A DNA stretch of 64,000 nt from Hoylesella nanceiensis DSM 19126 = JCM 15639 (GCF_000379965.1 NZ_KB904327.1:186001-250000); one strand, 5' to 3'. Positions 53,793 to 63,983 are shown, counted from the stretch's first letter. The notes: generated from the sequence alone by a model not told the origin. Numbers and translations: made by a program.

Positions 53793-55070
53793 TTAATCTC
53801 GTTTAAGAGCTTCAATATGCTTAGCATAAGCGCCCCAGTCTGTTATTTTGTGTCTTGCAACACCACTTTCGATAGCAGCTTTAGCTACAGCTGTACTTAC
53901 TTTAACAAGTAATCGTGGGTCTACTGGTTTAGGAATGAAGTATTGAGCACCAAACTTTAAGTCGCTAACGTTATATGCAGCTTTCACTTCTGCAGGTACT
54001 TCTTCTTTTGCAAGAGCTGCAATAGCATAAGCTGCAGCCTGCTTCATCTCCTCATTAATTGCAGTAGCACGAACGTCTAGTGCACCTCTGAAGATGTAAG
54101 GGAAACCAAGTACGTTGTTGATTTGGTTGGGATAATCAGATCTTCCTGTAGCCATTAATACGTCAGGACGGCATTCTGTAGCTGCTTCGTATGTAATTTC
54201 AGGGTTAGGATTAGCCAAAGCAAATACAATTGGATGGTCATTCATTGATAGAATCATCTCTTGTGATACTACATCAGCTTTAGAAACACCCAAGAATACA
54301 TCTGCACCTTTCATCGCATCTGTTAGAGTCTTCACCTCAGTTCTGCTGCTTGCAAAGAATTTCTTTTGTTCATTTAAGTCTGTTCTATCGGTAGTTATTG
54401 CACCTTTAGAATCTAACATAATGAGATTTTCTTTCTGAACACCGAGAGAAAGATATAGTTTGGCTGTTGAGATGGCTGCTGCTCCAGCTCCGTTAATAAC
54501 AACTTGAACTTTATCTATTTGTTTGTTAGCTACCTCAAGTGCATTAATAAGACCTGCAGCGCTAATAATTGCAGTACCATGTTGGTCGTCGTGCATTACA
54601 GGAATATCGAGATTTTTTTTCAATCTCTCTTCAATATAAAAACATTCAGGTGCTTTAATATCTTCAAGATTTATACCTCCAAAGGTACAAGCAATACGTT
54701 CTACAGTCTCACAGAACTTCTCTGGGTCTTTTTCATCAACCTCAATATCGAATACATCAACGCCTCCATAAATCTTAAAGAGTAGTCCTTTACCCTCCAT
54801 TACAGGTTTTCCGCTCATTGCACCAATATCTCCTAGACCCAAAACTGCGGTACCATTAGAAATAACGGCAACAAGGTTACCTTTATTGGTGTATTGAAAA
54901 ACGTCGTTAGGATTTTGTTGTATTTCTAAACAAGGATAAGCAACGCCAGGCGAATAAGCTAAACTTAAATCGCGTTGTGTGCTATAAGGCTTTGTTGGCT
55001 TTATCTCGATCTTTCCTGGACGGCCTTCATTGTGATAGTGAAGAGCCGCTTCTTTTGTAACTTTTGTCAT
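53793..55070 (-). CDS. NAD(P)-dependent malic enzyme, short form
   Basis: Malic enzyme decarboxylates malate to pyruvate with NAD(P) reduction. The 425-residue protein shows the family's [16 protein letters not shown] (about 32-47), [20 protein letters not shown] (about 64-83), [20 protein letters not shown] (about 93-112) and [19 protein letters not shown] (about 160-178). It corresponds to the malic-enzyme half only. The C-terminal phosphotransacetylase-like domain present in many Bacteroidales MaeB proteins (about 760 residues) is absent, with a normal stop. A -7 box upstream is not obvious. It is convergent with no partner and precedes ispE. Confidence 0.93.
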   Translation of the reverse strand: MTKVTKEAALHYHNEGRPGKIEIKPTKPYSTQRDLSLAYSPGVAYPCLEIQQNPNDVFQYTNKGNLVAVISNGTAVLGLGDIGAMSGKPVMEGKGLLFKIYGGVDVFDIEVDEKDPEKFCETVERIACTFGGINLEDIKAPECFYIEERLKKNLDIPVMHDDQHGTAIISAAGLINALEVANKQIDKVQVVINGAGAAAISTAKLYLSLGVQKENLIMLDSKGAITTDRTDLNEQKKFFASSRTEVKTLTDAMKGADVFLGVSKADVVSQEMILSMNDHPIVFALANPNPEITYEAATECRPDVLMATGRSDYPNQINNVLGFPYIFRGALDVRATAINEEMKQAAAYAIAALAKEEVPAEVKAAYNVSDLKFGAQYFIPKPVDPRLLVKVSTAVAKAAIESGVARHKITDWGAYAKHIEALKRD

Positions 55071-55185
55071 AATCTTAAAACTTTAATAAGTTGGATAATC
55101 CAACTGACAAAGATACTAAAAAAAATGAAATAAGGCCGTTTTTAGATGTTTTTTTATACCTTTGTACCCGAAAAACAGCATTTTA

Positions 55186-55809
55186 ATGAATAAAGATTGT
55201 ATAGTGAACGATTACAGAAACGAACTGAAAGAAAGAATTTTAGAATATTCTGAGAAGGAATTTTATGCAAATGGAGTGAGACAAGTAAAGATGGACAACA
55301 TTGCAAACTATCTTTCTATATCTAAACGTACACTCTATGAGATCTATCCAACTAAGGAAGATTTGTTGTTAGAGTGCGTTAAAAAGCATGATAAAACACA
55401 TGAATCAAGAATCGAACAATACATAGAAGAATCTAATCCTAACGCAATTGAAATTATTATCTTCTCTTATAAAATAAAGTTAGAACATTTCTTGCAACTT
55501 AATCCTTTATTTTTAGAAGAACTTTGTAAATACAAACGAGTTATAAATTATTTTGATGCAAGGGATAAAGAGCGTGATACTAACTTTGAATGGTTATTTA
55601 ATCGTGGTGTAGAAGAAGGTTTCTTTAGAAAGGATTTGAATCCACGAATCATCTCAAATATGTTCACTGTTTCACTGAAAGAGGCTATAGATAATGAGTT
55701 GTACAAAGAATTTGGGATGGAATATCTTTTCCGTGATATTGTTTTTACACTTATTCGAGGAATTTGTACCATCAAAGGTATTGAAGCAATAGACCAACTT
55801 TTAAATTAA
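55186..55809 (+). CDS. TetR/AcrR-family transcriptional regulator
   Basis: This 207-residue regulator has an N-terminal TetR helix-turn-helix: LKERILEYSEKEFYANGVRQ (about 11-30), then VKMDNIANYLSISKRTLYEIYPTKEDLL. An all-helical ligand/dimerisation domain follows. ATG 55186 is chosen; the earlier TTG at 55162 falls inside the -7 box TACCTTTG (55157-55164). The target is unknown. It is divergent from the malic enzyme gene (115 nt between their starts), so it might regulate that gene. Confidence 0.88.
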   Translation: MNKDCIVNDYRNELKERILEYSEKEFYANGVRQVKMDNIANYLSISKRTLYEIYPTKEDLLLECVKKHDKTHESRIEQYIEESNPNAIEIIIFSYKIKLEHFLQLNPLFLEELCKYKRVINYFDARDKERDTNFEWLFNRGVEEGFFRKDLNPRIISNMFTVSLKEAIDNELYKEFGMEYLFRDIVFTLIRGICTIKGIEAIDQLLN

Positions 55810-55835
55810 TAAAAGCTGGTCTATTTTCTTTTTTG
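55791..55835 (+). terminator. Terminator overlapping the TetR stop codon
   Basis: AGACCA.CTTTTA (55791-55803) pairs with TAAAAG.TGGTCT (55810-55822), one mismatch, followed by ATTTTCTTTTTT. It separates the convergent TetR and RelA genes. Confidence 0.8.
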
Positions 55836-55865
55836 TACTGATATTAAAATATGAAAAGTTGATGA

Positions 55866-58076
55866 TTAAAGGCGACTAACTTGTTTTACACCTTTAATTG
55901 TTTTGATTTTCTTTATCAAACTATCTAGTTTAATTGTGTCTTGAAGTAGTATTGTTAAATTACCTGTGAACAGTCCGTCGTGTGATTCGATGTTGATTGA
56001 ACGTAAAGTAATTTTATCTTCTTTTGAAATAATACTAGTAATATTGTTGATTATCGCAATATCGTCATTTCCAACAATACGCATTACTGTGCTATATTGT
56101 GAAGTTCCTTTACCACTCCAACGTGCTCTTACAATACGATAGCCAAATCTTCGGCGTAGTTCTGCACTATTAGGACAGTCGCAACGGTGAATTTTTATAC
56201 CGCCATTAACGGTTACAAAGCCGAAAACATCATCGCCATAAATAGGGTGACAACATTTTGCTAGAGAGAAATCAATACCCTTTAAGTTTTTATCTATAAC
56301 TAGAATATCGTCGCTTTCTTTTGTTTTCTCCTCATTAGGGTTATCGAAGTTGAACTCCTCTGCAGACCTCGCAGGTTGAGTAGGGTTAGCGTTCATATCA
56401 TAATCTCTAACTTCTAAGTACTTATCAACAACCTCATTAAGGTCTAATTTCTCATCTGCTATTTGCTTGAAAAAGTCAGACATTTCTTTGAATCCCAATC
56501 TTTTTACAAGATGAGACATCACCGATTCGTCTATATCTATCTTTCTATTTTTGAATCTTCTCTCAAGCATTTCCTTAGCATATAAGCCTGTTTTTGCTTG
56601 AGTTTCTTTTAAAGCGAGTCGTATTTTCGATTTAGCTCTAGATGTTTTTACAATCTTTAGCCAGTCTCTATTGGGTTTTTGGTTGTTCTGAGTGATAATT
56701 TCTACTTGGTCACCAGAATGTAACACCTCTTTAATAGAAACGTTTCTATCATTTATTTTGGCTCCAACACACTTACAACCAAGCCCCGAATGGATGTGGA
56801 AGGCAAAGTCTAAAACTGTTGCTCCCTTTGCTAATTTATACAAATCTCCTTTGGGAGAGAACACATAAACCTCGTCTTCATAGAGATCTAGTTTGAATTG
56901 ATCCATCAATTGCAAGTCGTCATTGTGTTCTAATGCCGCACGAATATTACCCAACCATTCATCAACTCCGCTTTCACTTTTAACACCTTTGTAACGCCAG
57001 TGTGCTGCAAGTCCATGCTCAGCTATTTCGTCCATGCGCTCAGTTCTTATCTGAACTTCGACCCATTTGTTCTCAGGTCCGAGCACAGTGATATGCAAAC
57101 TCTCGTAACCATTAGACTTTGGAACAGACAACCAGTCACGTAATCGTTTGGGGTTAGGTTGATACATGTCCGTAATAATAGAATAAGCCTGCCAACATTG
57201 CATTTTTTCTTGTTGCTCAGGAGAATCTATTATAATACGAATAGCAAACAAATCATATATTCCAGAGAACCCACATTTCTGCTTTTTCATCTTCTGCCAG
57301 ATAGAATGAATACTCTTTGTACGTCCTTTTATTTGGAACTTTAGACCAGCATTCTCTAGCTTTTCTTTGATTGGAGCAATGAAGTTGCTTATATAAGCAT
57401 CACGAGTTTTCTTTGTTGCATTGAGGTTTTCCTTAATCATATAATAAGCATCATGCTCAAGATACTTTAAACTAAGATCCTCTAGTTCGCTCTTTAGCTT
57501 ATAAAGACCAAGTTTATGAGCAAGTGGTGCGTATAGATAATTTGCCTCTTCTGCCGCTCTTCTGCGTTCTTCTTCTTTGTTTGTATCACGAATTTGCCTC
57601 ATCATATTCACACGATCGGCTATCATTAACAGGATAACTCGCATGTCTTCGGCAAATGATATGAGTAGATTTCTGAAGTTTTCGCTTTCTACTACAGGCG
57701 TCTTTTTATATAATTCGTGTAGGCGTAATAATCCCTTTACAATGGTAAAGACGCCTTCTCCAAAAGTCTTCTGTATGTTTTCTATGGTTGAAAACTCATT
57801 AATCACACTATTAAAAGTGAGTATAGCAATTACAGCATCACGTTTTAATCCTATTTCTTTAATTGCGATTTGAGCTGTTTCTAATGAAAATAAGATAGGA
57901 TTAAGACCAAAAATATCTCTTGGAATAAGGTTACTTTCAAGCGCAGCATTGATATGTAGACTTAGTTTTTCTTTGTCTCCAGGCTTGAAAGAATCTTCTA
58001 TAGCACTATAAACAGTCTCGAAAAGTGAGAGTATTTCAATGCGTTCTTTTTCTGTTGAGATGTTATTTTGTTCCAT
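55866..58076 (-). CDS. relA: RelA/SpoT-family (p)ppGpp synthetase, hydrolase-inactive (RelA type)
   Basis: This 736-residue RSH protein has an N-terminal HD region (1-170) without the catalytic HD motif. The segment corresponding to LLHDxxED reads AILTFNSVIN (about 84-93), and DRLHNMR reads DRVNMMR (about 154-160). The synthetase domain is intact: GRTKSIHSIWQKM (251-263), YDLFAIRI (274-281), PKSNGYESLHITVLG (319-333) and EVQIRT (340-345). TGS (about 395-460) and C-terminal ACT (about 655-736) regulatory domains follow. It should make but not degrade (p)ppGpp, like RelA. Convergent with TetR. Confidence 0.9.
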   Translation of the reverse strand: MEQNNISTEKERIEILSLFETVYSAIEDSFKPGDKEKLSLHINAALESNLIPRDIFGLNPILFSLETAQIAIKEIGLKRDAVIAILTFNSVINEFSTIENIQKTFGEGVFTIVKGLLRLHELYKKTPVVESENFRNLLISFAEDMRVILLMIADRVNMMRQIRDTNKEEERRRAAEEANYLYAPLAHKLGLYKLKSELEDLSLKYLEHDAYYMIKENLNATKKTRDAYISNFIAPIKEKLENAGLKFQIKGRTKSIHSIWQKMKKQKCGFSGIYDLFAIRIIIDSPEQQEKMQCWQAYSIITDMYQPNPKRLRDWLSVPKSNGYESLHITVLGPENKWVEVQIRTERMDEIAEHGLAAHWRYKGVKSESGVDEWLGNIRAALEHNDDLQLMDQFKLDLYEDEVYVFSPKGDLYKLAKGATVLDFAFHIHSGLGCKCVGAKINDRNVSIKEVLHSGDQVEIITQNNQKPNRDWLKIVKTSRAKSKIRLALKETQAKTGLYAKEMLERRFKNRKIDIDESVMSHLVKRLGFKEMSDFFKQIADEKLDLNEVVDKYLEVRDYDMNANPTQPARSAEEFNFDNPNEEKTKESDDILVIDKNLKGIDFSLAKCCHPIYGDDVFGFVTVNGGIKIHRCDCPNSAELRRRFGYRIVRARWSGKGTSQYSTVMRIVGNDDIAIINNITSIISKEDKITLRSINIESHDGLFTGNLTILLQDTIKLDSLIKKIKTIKGVKQVSRL

Positions 58077-58414
58077 AGTTGCTAACTTTTAATGATAAAC
58101 AAAGATACAATAAAATAAAAGGAAAAGAGATATTTTTAATCAATTTTATTGCTAAAAGGGTGAATTTAGTGATATTTTCCTATTCTTTAGTAGCAAATTC
58201 AACTTTGACGTATAGCTCTTTTTGTTCGTATATTGATATTATAGAAGTTGTTTATGTATGTCTTTTGAAAATATAATCCTACTTTCTTATTTTGCAGAAT
58301 ATCATCTCTTGATATCTAAATCGTATAAATTTTATAATAAAACTTATACATCTTATAATAATAGAGTTATGAAAATATAACAATTGTATATCTTTAGTTT
58401 TATTAAAAAAACAT

Positions 58415-58445
58415 TTTGTTGATTGCATTTAAAAAACTACCTTTG
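58415..58445 (+). promoter_or_regulatory. Promoter of the rfbC-ugd unit with about 110-nt leader
   Basis: TTTG (58415-58418), 19 nt, TACCTTTG (58438-58445). The leader between it and rfbC contains an ACACC/GGTGT pair and a TAGAAT/ATTCTA hairpin (about 58512-58530). The remaining gap (58077-58414) is A/T-rich with no other recognisable element. Confidence 0.75.
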
Positions 58446-58555
58446 CATAATAAGAATGTATTTACACCCAAAGAGTTTATTTATTTGAGGTGTTTTGCAA
58501 GTAAATCAAGGCTAGAATAATAATTCTAATCGGCTTATTAATAACTAATTGGAAG

Positions 58556-59101
58556 ATGACATACACAGAAACCGAACTGAAAGGTGTTTGGATAATAGAA
58601 CCAAAGGTCTTTAATGATGACAGAGGTTATTTCTTTGAATCATGGAATAGCAAAAGTTTTACAGAACATATTGGAGCTATTAACTTTGTTCAAGATAATG
58701 AATCGAAATCTAGTTATGGTGTTTTGCGTGGGTTACATTATCAAAAAGGTGATGCAGCACAAGCTAAACTTGTTCGTGTTATCAAAGGAAATGTATTAGA
58801 TGTAGCAGTTGATTTACGTCGTTCTTCGCCCACATTTGGTAAATATGTAGCTGTAGAATTAAGCGAAACAAATAAACGACAACTCTTTATACCACGTGGT
58901 TTTGCACATGGATTCTTGGTGTTAAGTTCTGAAGCAATATTCTGTTATAAAGTAGATAACGTGTATGCGCCAGACCAAGAGGCAACTTTAATGTGGAATG
59001 ATGAAAGTGTTTCAATTGATTGGCCTATCAAAGAAGATTTAATTTTTAGTGCAAAAGATTTAAAAGGAAAATCGTTGAAAGACGCAGAAGTATTTGATTA
59101 A
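58556..59101 (+). CDS. rfbC: dTDP-4-dehydrorhamnose 3,5-epimerase
   Basis: RfbC epimerises dTDP-4-keto-6-deoxyglucose toward dTDP-rhamnose. The 181-residue cupin has GVWIIEPKVFNDDRGYFFES (about 10-29), FVQDNESKSSYGVLRGLHYQ (about 44-63, catalytic His in the GLHYQ), GDAAQAKLVRVIKGNVLDVA and LFIPRGFAHGFLVLS (about 108-122). Its partner genes rfbA, rfbB and rfbD are not in the window. ugd follows after 6 nt, linking it to surface-glycan synthesis. Confidence 0.95.
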   Translation: MTYTETELKGVWIIEPKVFNDDRGYFFESWNSKSFTEHIGAINFVQDNESKSSYGVLRGLHYQKGDAAQAKLVRVIKGNVLDVAVDLRRSSPTFGKYVAVELSETNKRQLFIPRGFAHGFLVLSSEAIFCYKVDNVYAPDQEATLMWNDESVSIDWPIKEDLIFSAKDLKGKSLKDAEVFD

Positions 59102-59107
59102 TTAGAT

Positions 59108-60424
59108 ATGAATATTGCAATTGTTGGAACAGGTTATGTTGGTTTAGTCTCAGGAGCATGCTTTGCAGAGACCGGTGCCGTTGTTACATGCGTTGATGTT
59201 GATGAATTAAAGATTCAAAAACTGATGCAAGGAGATATTCCTATCTATGAACCTGGACTTGATGAGCTTGTTTTAAAGAATATAAAAGCTGGACGATTGA
59301 AATTTACAACATCGTTAGCAGAGGTTTTAAACGAGCAACAAATAGTGTTTTCTGCAGTGGGTACACCTCCTGATGAAGATGGAAGTGCAGACCTAAAGTA
59401 TGTTTATCAAGTGGCAGAAACAATAGGCGAATATCTTGATAAATATGTTGTTGTTGTAACTAAGAGTACAGTTCCTGTTGGAACTTCAATGCAAGTAAAA
59501 CACATTATCCAACAAAAGCTAAATGAAAGAGGCGTTAATGTGCCTTTTGATGTTGCAAGTAATCCTGAGTTTTTGAAAGAAGGTAATGCCATAAAGGACT
59601 TTATGAGCCCTGATAGAGTTGTGGTAGGAGTAGAGAGCGACAAAGCAAAAGAAATACTAACACGCCTTTATAAGCCCTTTTTACTTAATAATTTCCGAGT
59701 TCTTTTCATGGATATTGCAAGTGCGGAGATGACCAAATATGCTGCCAACTCAATGCTTGCAACACGTATTTCGTTTATGAATGATATTGCAAACCTATGT
59801 GAATTGGTAGGAGCAAATATCAATATGGTGCGTGCAGGAATAGGTAGTGACACTCGAATAGGACGCAAATTTTTGTATGCTGGCTGTGGATATGGAGGCT
59901 CATGTTTTCCTAAAGATGTCAAAGCATTGATTAAAACGGCAGATGATAATGGCTATAATCTACAGGTTTTAAAGGCTGTTGAGAATGTAAATGCATTGCA
60001 AAAGAAAGTTGTTTTTGATAAACTTTGCAAGATATATGGTCAAGAACAACTAAGCAAAAAGACAATAGCAATATGGGGATTAGCCTTTAAACCTGATACA
60101 GATGATATGCGAGATTCTACAGCTTTGGTTGTAATAGATTTACTTTTAAAAGCTGGTTGCACAATAAAAGTATATGATCCTGTTGCTATGGACGAATGTA
60201 AACGTCGTATAGGAGATGCTGTTCACTATTGTAAAGATATGTATGATGCAGCAATGGGAGCTGATGCAATCTTATTAATCACCGAATGGAAGGAGTTTAG
60301 ATTACCTTCTTGGGACGTTGTTTCTAAGATAATGAACAAACCTTTGCTTATCGATGGACGCAATATCTTCGATAGATCAGAGCTTGAAAGTATTGGATTT
60401 GAATATCACTGCATAGGATGTTAA
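59108..60424 (+). CDS. ugd: UDP-glucose 6-dehydrogenase
   Basis: Ugd oxidises UDP-glucose to UDP-glucuronate with two NAD+. The 438-residue protein has the Rossmann loop VGTGYVGLVSGACFAETG (about 6-23), VTKSTVPVGTSMQVK (about 117-131), NPEFLKEGNAIKDF (about 157-170), the catalytic Cys266 in GGSCFPKDVKAL and the C-terminal AFKPDTDDMRDSTALVVID. Length is standard. It supplies uronic-acid sugars for capsule or LPS, consistent with rfbC immediately upstream. Confidence 0.96.
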   Translation: MNIAIVGTGYVGLVSGACFAETGAVVTCVDVDELKIQKLMQGDIPIYEPGLDELVLKNIKAGRLKFTTSLAEVLNEQQIVFSAVGTPPDEDGSADLKYVYQVAETIGEYLDKYVVVVTKSTVPVGTSMQVKHIIQQKLNERGVNVPFDVASNPEFLKEGNAIKDFMSPDRVVVGVESDKAKEILTRLYKPFLLNNFRVLFMDIASAEMTKYAANSMLATRISFMNDIANLCELVGANINMVRAGIGSDTRIGRKFLYAGCGYGGSCFPKDVKALIKTADDNGYNLQVLKAVENVNALQKKVVFDKLCKIYGQEQLSKKTIAIWGLAFKPDTDDMRDSTALVVIDLLLKAGCTIKVYDPVAMDECKRRIGDAVHYCKDMYDAAMGADAILLITEWKEFRLPSWDVVSKIMNKPLLIDGRNIFDRSELESIGFEYHCIGC

Positions 60425-60443
60425 AGATTAAAAGTTAATAATA

Positions 60444-61265
60444 ATGCGGTTATCTATAAATAAACTCATAAAAAGAATTGCTTTTATTTTACTAGCATGC
60501 TTTGTTGTTATGGCTTGTTCTGACAAAAAGAATGCGAAAGTAATTGATAATTCAGAAGATAAAAAAGCCAAACAACTATTGCAAGGAATATGGATGAATA
60601 ATGATGATGGAGACATTGCATTCCGAGTTTTGGGCGACTCTATCTTTTATCCCGATTCTTTAAGCGTTCCCGTTGCATTCAAAATACAACGAGACTCATT
60701 TGTTTTGTTAGGATCAAACGTTACTAAATACCCCATTATAAAGCAAAGTGAGCATGTTTTTGAATTCAAAAATAGCAATGATGAGGTCGTTCGTCTAGTG
60801 AAAAGTGATGATCCTTCGAACATATATGAGTTTGAACATCGATCAGATATTCAGCTTAATCAGCATAAATTAATCAAGACCGACACTATTGTTACTGTCG
60901 GACAAGATAAGTATCACAGCTATGCTCAGATCAACCCAACAAGCTATAAGGTGGTAAAAACAGAGTATAATGATGATGGAGTAGAGGTAGATAATGTTTA
61001 TTACGATAATATTATACACATAAGTGTGTTTAAAGGTTATCAGAAGATGTTCTCAAAAGACTTCTATAAATACGACTTTGGAAAATATATCCCTAAGCAA
61101 TTCTTAAGACAAAGCATATTAAATGATATTGTTCTTTATAAAGCTGATAGCGAAGGATTGCACTATAAGGTTACTTTAAGTATACCAGATACCCCGTTAA
61201 GTTATATCCTTGAGATGGTGATAACACAGAATAAGATATCAAGAGTTTCGTTAATAGAAAGTTAA
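60444..61265 (+). CDS. DUF4738 lipoprotein
   Basis: This 273-residue predicted lipoprotein has the lipobox VVMAC (Cys25) and SDKK. The mature part resembles DUF4738: KAKQLLQGIWMNNDDGDIAF (about 42-61), VPVAFKIQRDSFVLLGS, IYEFEHRSDI, and a second beta-rich half ending in LEMVITQNKISRVSLIES. It starts 20 nt after ugd, so it shares a transcript with rfbC and ugd and ends at a terminator. Function unknown; envelope location. Confidence 0.78.
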   Translation: MRLSINKLIKRIAFILLACFVVMACSDKKNAKVIDNSEDKKAKQLLQGIWMNNDDGDIAFRVLGDSIFYPDSLSVPVAFKIQRDSFVLLGSNVTKYPIIKQSEHVFEFKNSNDEVVRLVKSDDPSNIYEFEHRSDIQLNQHKLIKTDTIVTVGQDKYHSYAQINPTSYKVVKTEYNDDGVEVDNVYYDNIIHISVFKGYQKMFSKDFYKYDFGKYIPKQFLRQSILNDIVLYKADSEGLHYKVTLSIPDTPLSYILEMVITQNKISRVSLIES

Positions 61266-61350
61266 TATATTTTGTTTTGAAATGTATGTAACATTCAAAG
61301 AGATATAGCAAATAAGATATTTGAAGATTTAAATTATCGAATAATATAAG

Positions 61351-61386
61351 AATAGCACTCTAATTATTAGGGTGCTATTTTCTTTT
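61351..61386 (+). terminator. Terminator after the DUF4738 gene
   Basis: AATAGCACTCTAAT (61351-61364) pairs with ATTAGGGTGCTATT (61366-61379), one G-T and an extremely short loop, then TTCTTTT. Confidence 0.85.
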
Positions 61387-61394
61387 GGGGCTAT

Positions 61395-61504
61395 AATGGT
61401 GGTGTTGTTATAATGCAATAACATTGCTTTTGCGCTGTAAAAGCATTGCAATTCAATTATAAAAACATTGAGTTTAGTGATTAAAAAGAATGTAATTATT
61501 ACTC
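61395..61504. repeat. Locus C of the degenerate 22-bp-period repeat
   Basis: Clear units start at 61417 (AATAACATTG), 61439 (AAAAGCATTG), 61461 (AAAAACATTG) and 61483 (AAAAAGAATG), each 22 bp apart. A weaker unit starts at 61395. The intervening 12-mers include CTTTTGCGCTGT. This is the longest and best-preserved array. The rest of the 774-nt gap (61505-61933) is A/T-rich with no gene. Confidence 0.75.
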
Positions 61505-61933
61505 ATTAAAGTATTTTACTAATATTGATTGTCACGAGATCCTATTCTTTATAGATATAAATTTTAAAAGAATTAATTTCTATCCTTAATCAAATAATAA
61601 TGAGTTGATTATAAAATAATATTAGAGATAAACTTTAATTTTATTTAGATGTGATTTATTTAGAAAATTTGGAGGGTTGAAAATATAAAAGACGAACTCT
61701 TTTAAATATGTTTTGCTTGCATTTTTTTTGTCTTCTTGCTTTGCTTGTTATGTAGAACGTTGATTAAAATAGTCATATTTGTCAACTTAATTTGAGTATA
61801 TAGATGTGCTTTATACCTCGTTGTTACATGCGATTTGAGCTGTTTGAACAACACAAAAATACTTATAAATAAGCTAATTGATATTCATATTCATTCTACA
61901 AAGAAAAGATAACGCAAAATAAAGAATATTTTC

Positions 61934-61964
61934 TTTGTAAATAAGAAAAAAAATATTAACTTTG
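61934..61964 (+). promoter_or_regulatory. Promoter of the debranching-enzyme gene
   Basis: TTTG (61934-61937), 19 nt, TAACTTTG (61957-61964), leaving a leader of about 70 nt. Confidence 0.8.
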
Positions 61965-62039
61965 AATTCATAATAGAAGAACTATCTTTTGTTTTGCTAA
62001 ACAATTTATATTAAGAAACAATTAAACCTTAAAGAAGCT

Positions 62040-63983
62040 ATGAGTTATTTGCACTTCGAAAAATCCTTGATGACGAATTTAGAGGAAGCGCTTCCAAGAG
62101 AGTTGCTCAGAACAAATCGTTCGGGTGCTTATTCGTGCTCAACCGTCGTTGATTGTAACACTCGCAAGTATCATGGACTACTTGTAATACCTATTCCTGA
62201 ACTTGATGAAGAGAACCATGTCTTGTTATCTTCAATGGATGTTACCGTAATTCAGCATGGAGCAGAATTTAATCTTGGACTGCATAAATATCAAGGAGAT
62301 AACTATAGTCCTAAAGGACATAAGTATATACGAGAATTTAACTGCGATAAAGTTCCCACAACTCTATATCGTGTAGGTGGAGTAATATTGAAAAAAGAAG
62401 TTGTTTTTCAACATTACGAAGACAGAATTCTTATTCGTTACACCTTGGTAGATGCTCACTCTACTACAACTTTACGATTTAAGCCATTCTTAGCGTTTAG
62501 AAGTGTAAGACAATTTACACACGAAAACTCGGTGGCTAGTCGTGATTATTTTGCGGTGACCAATGGTATTCAAACCCGAATGTATGAGGGCTATCCCGAC
62601 CTTTATATGCAGTTTAGTAAGAAAAATACATTCGTTTTTCAACCAGATTGGTATAGAGGCATCGAATATACTAAGGAACAAGAACGTGGTTATGCATCAA
62701 ATGAAGATTTGTATGTGCCAGGTTACTTCGAAATGAATATAAAGAAGGGTGAAAGTATCGTTTTCTCTGCTTCTATTTCAGAATGTAAAACAAAAGAATT
62801 AAAATCACTTTTTGAAGCAGAAGTAGAAGAAAGATCTCCTAGAGATAACTTCTTGCACTGCTTAATTAATGCGGCACACCAGTTCCATAACCGAAGTAAA
62901 AAAGATGAGAGATATATTCTTGCAGGATATCCTTGGTTTAAATGTCGTGCAAGAGACACCTTTATTTCTCTTCCTGGCTTAACGCTTTCTATTGAGGAGG
63001 CTGACTATTTCGAGTTGGTTATGGAAACAGCAGAGGTCGGATTGAGAGAATTTATGGAAGGAAAGCCTTTGTCTGTAGACATATATGAAATGGAACAACC
63101 AGACGTTTTGTTATGGGCAATATGGGCTATTCAACAATATTCAAAAGAAGAAGGAAAAGAAAAGTGTCTTGAAAAATACGGGAAACTTCTTCATGATCTT
63201 ATAGATTTCATCATTAATAACAAGCATTCAAACTTATTCCTTGATGAACAAGGTTTGTTAAAGACCAACGGACGAGATAAAGCCGTGACATGGATGAACT
63301 CTACTGTTAATGGAAAACCTGTTATTCCACGTACTGGTTATATCGTAGAGTTTAATGCCTTGTGGTATAATGCTCTAATGTTTGTGTCTAAACTCTTAGA
63401 AGAAACGAATAAAGAATTTACTGAAAAGCTTCTTGCAATTGCAGAGAAATGCCAGCAATCATTTGTAAATACTTTCTTAAATGATTATGGTTATCTCTTT
63501 GATTACGTTGATGGTAACATGATAGATTGGAGCGTTCGTCCTAATATGATATTCGCTGCAGCTCTTGATTACTCTCCATTGACACAAGAACAAAAGAAAG
63601 GTATTATAGAAATATGTACCAAAGAACTATTAACTCCTAAGGGTTTAAGAACCTTATCTCCAAAGAGTGGTGGTTACAACCCAATGTATACCGGTCCTCA
63701 AACACAACGAGATTACGCCTATCATCAAGGAACTGCGTGGCCATGGCTAGGTGGTTTCTATATGGAAGCGTGTCTAAAACTATTTAAACATACTCGATTA
63801 AGCTTTATAGAGCGCCAAATGGTGGGTTATGAAGACGAGATGACCAATCATTGTTTGGGCACTATTCCAGAGTTGTTCGATGGTAATCCCCCTTTTAAAG
63901 GGCGTGGAGCAATATCTTTTGCTATGAATGTTGCAGAGATATTAAGAACACTTGAGTTACTAGAAAAGTATAACTTTAAATAA
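62040..63983 (+). CDS. Glycogen debranching enzyme (amylo-alpha-1,6-glucosidase)
   Basis: This 647-residue cytoplasmic glycogen debranching enzyme (GH133-like) has an N-terminal GDE_N beta-sandwich (residues about 20-250, RTNRSGAYSCSTVVDCNTRK with YHGLL, RFKPFLAFRSVRQF). A C-terminal (alpha/alpha)6 amylo-1,6-glucosidase domain follows (about 280-640: YILAGYPWFKCRARDTFISL, then LPGLTLS; GYIVEFNALWYNALMF; QRDYAYHQGTAWPWLGGFY). It removes alpha-1,6-linked branch glucose from glycogen. Its own promoter precedes it, and the next gene lies beyond the window. Glycogen synthase-like genes are usually adjacent in this order. Confidence 0.92.
   Translation: MSYLHFEKSLMTNLEEALPRELLRTNRSGAYSCSTVVDCNTRKYHGLLVIPIPELDEENHVLLSSMDVTVIQHGAEFNLGLHKYQGDNYSPKGHKYIREFNCDKVPTTLYRVGGVILKKEVVFQHYEDRILIRYTLVDAHSTTTLRFKPFLAFRSVRQFTHENSVASRDYFAVTNGIQTRMYEGYPDLYMQFSKKNTFVFQPDWYRGIEYTKEQERGYASNEDLYVPGYFEMNIKKGESIVFSASISECKTKELKSLFEAEVEERSPRDNFLHCLINAAHQFHNRSKKDERYILAGYPWFKCRARDTFISLPGLTLSIEEADYFELVMETAEVGLREFMEGKPLSVDIYEMEQPDVLLWAIWAIQQYSKEEGKEKCLEKYGKLLHDLIDFIINNKHSNLFLDEQGLLKTNGRDKAVTWMNSTVNGKPVIPRTGYIVEFNALWYNALMFVSKLLEETNKEFTEKLLAIAEKCQQSFVNTFLNDYGYLFDYVDGNMIDWSVRPNMIFAAALDYSPLTQEQKKGIIEICTKELLTPKGLRTLSPKSGGYNPMYTGPQTQRDYAYHQGTAWPWLGGFYMEACLKLFKHTRLSFIERQMVGYEDEMTNHCLGTIPELFDGNPPFKGRGAISFAMNVAEILRTLELLEKYNFK

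Noticed and set aside
53793-55070. Malic enzyme as a truncated two-domain MaeB
   Set aside because: The single-domain form is a known functional class, and the gene ends with a clean stop and terminator. No broken phosphotransacetylase remnant was seen downstream.
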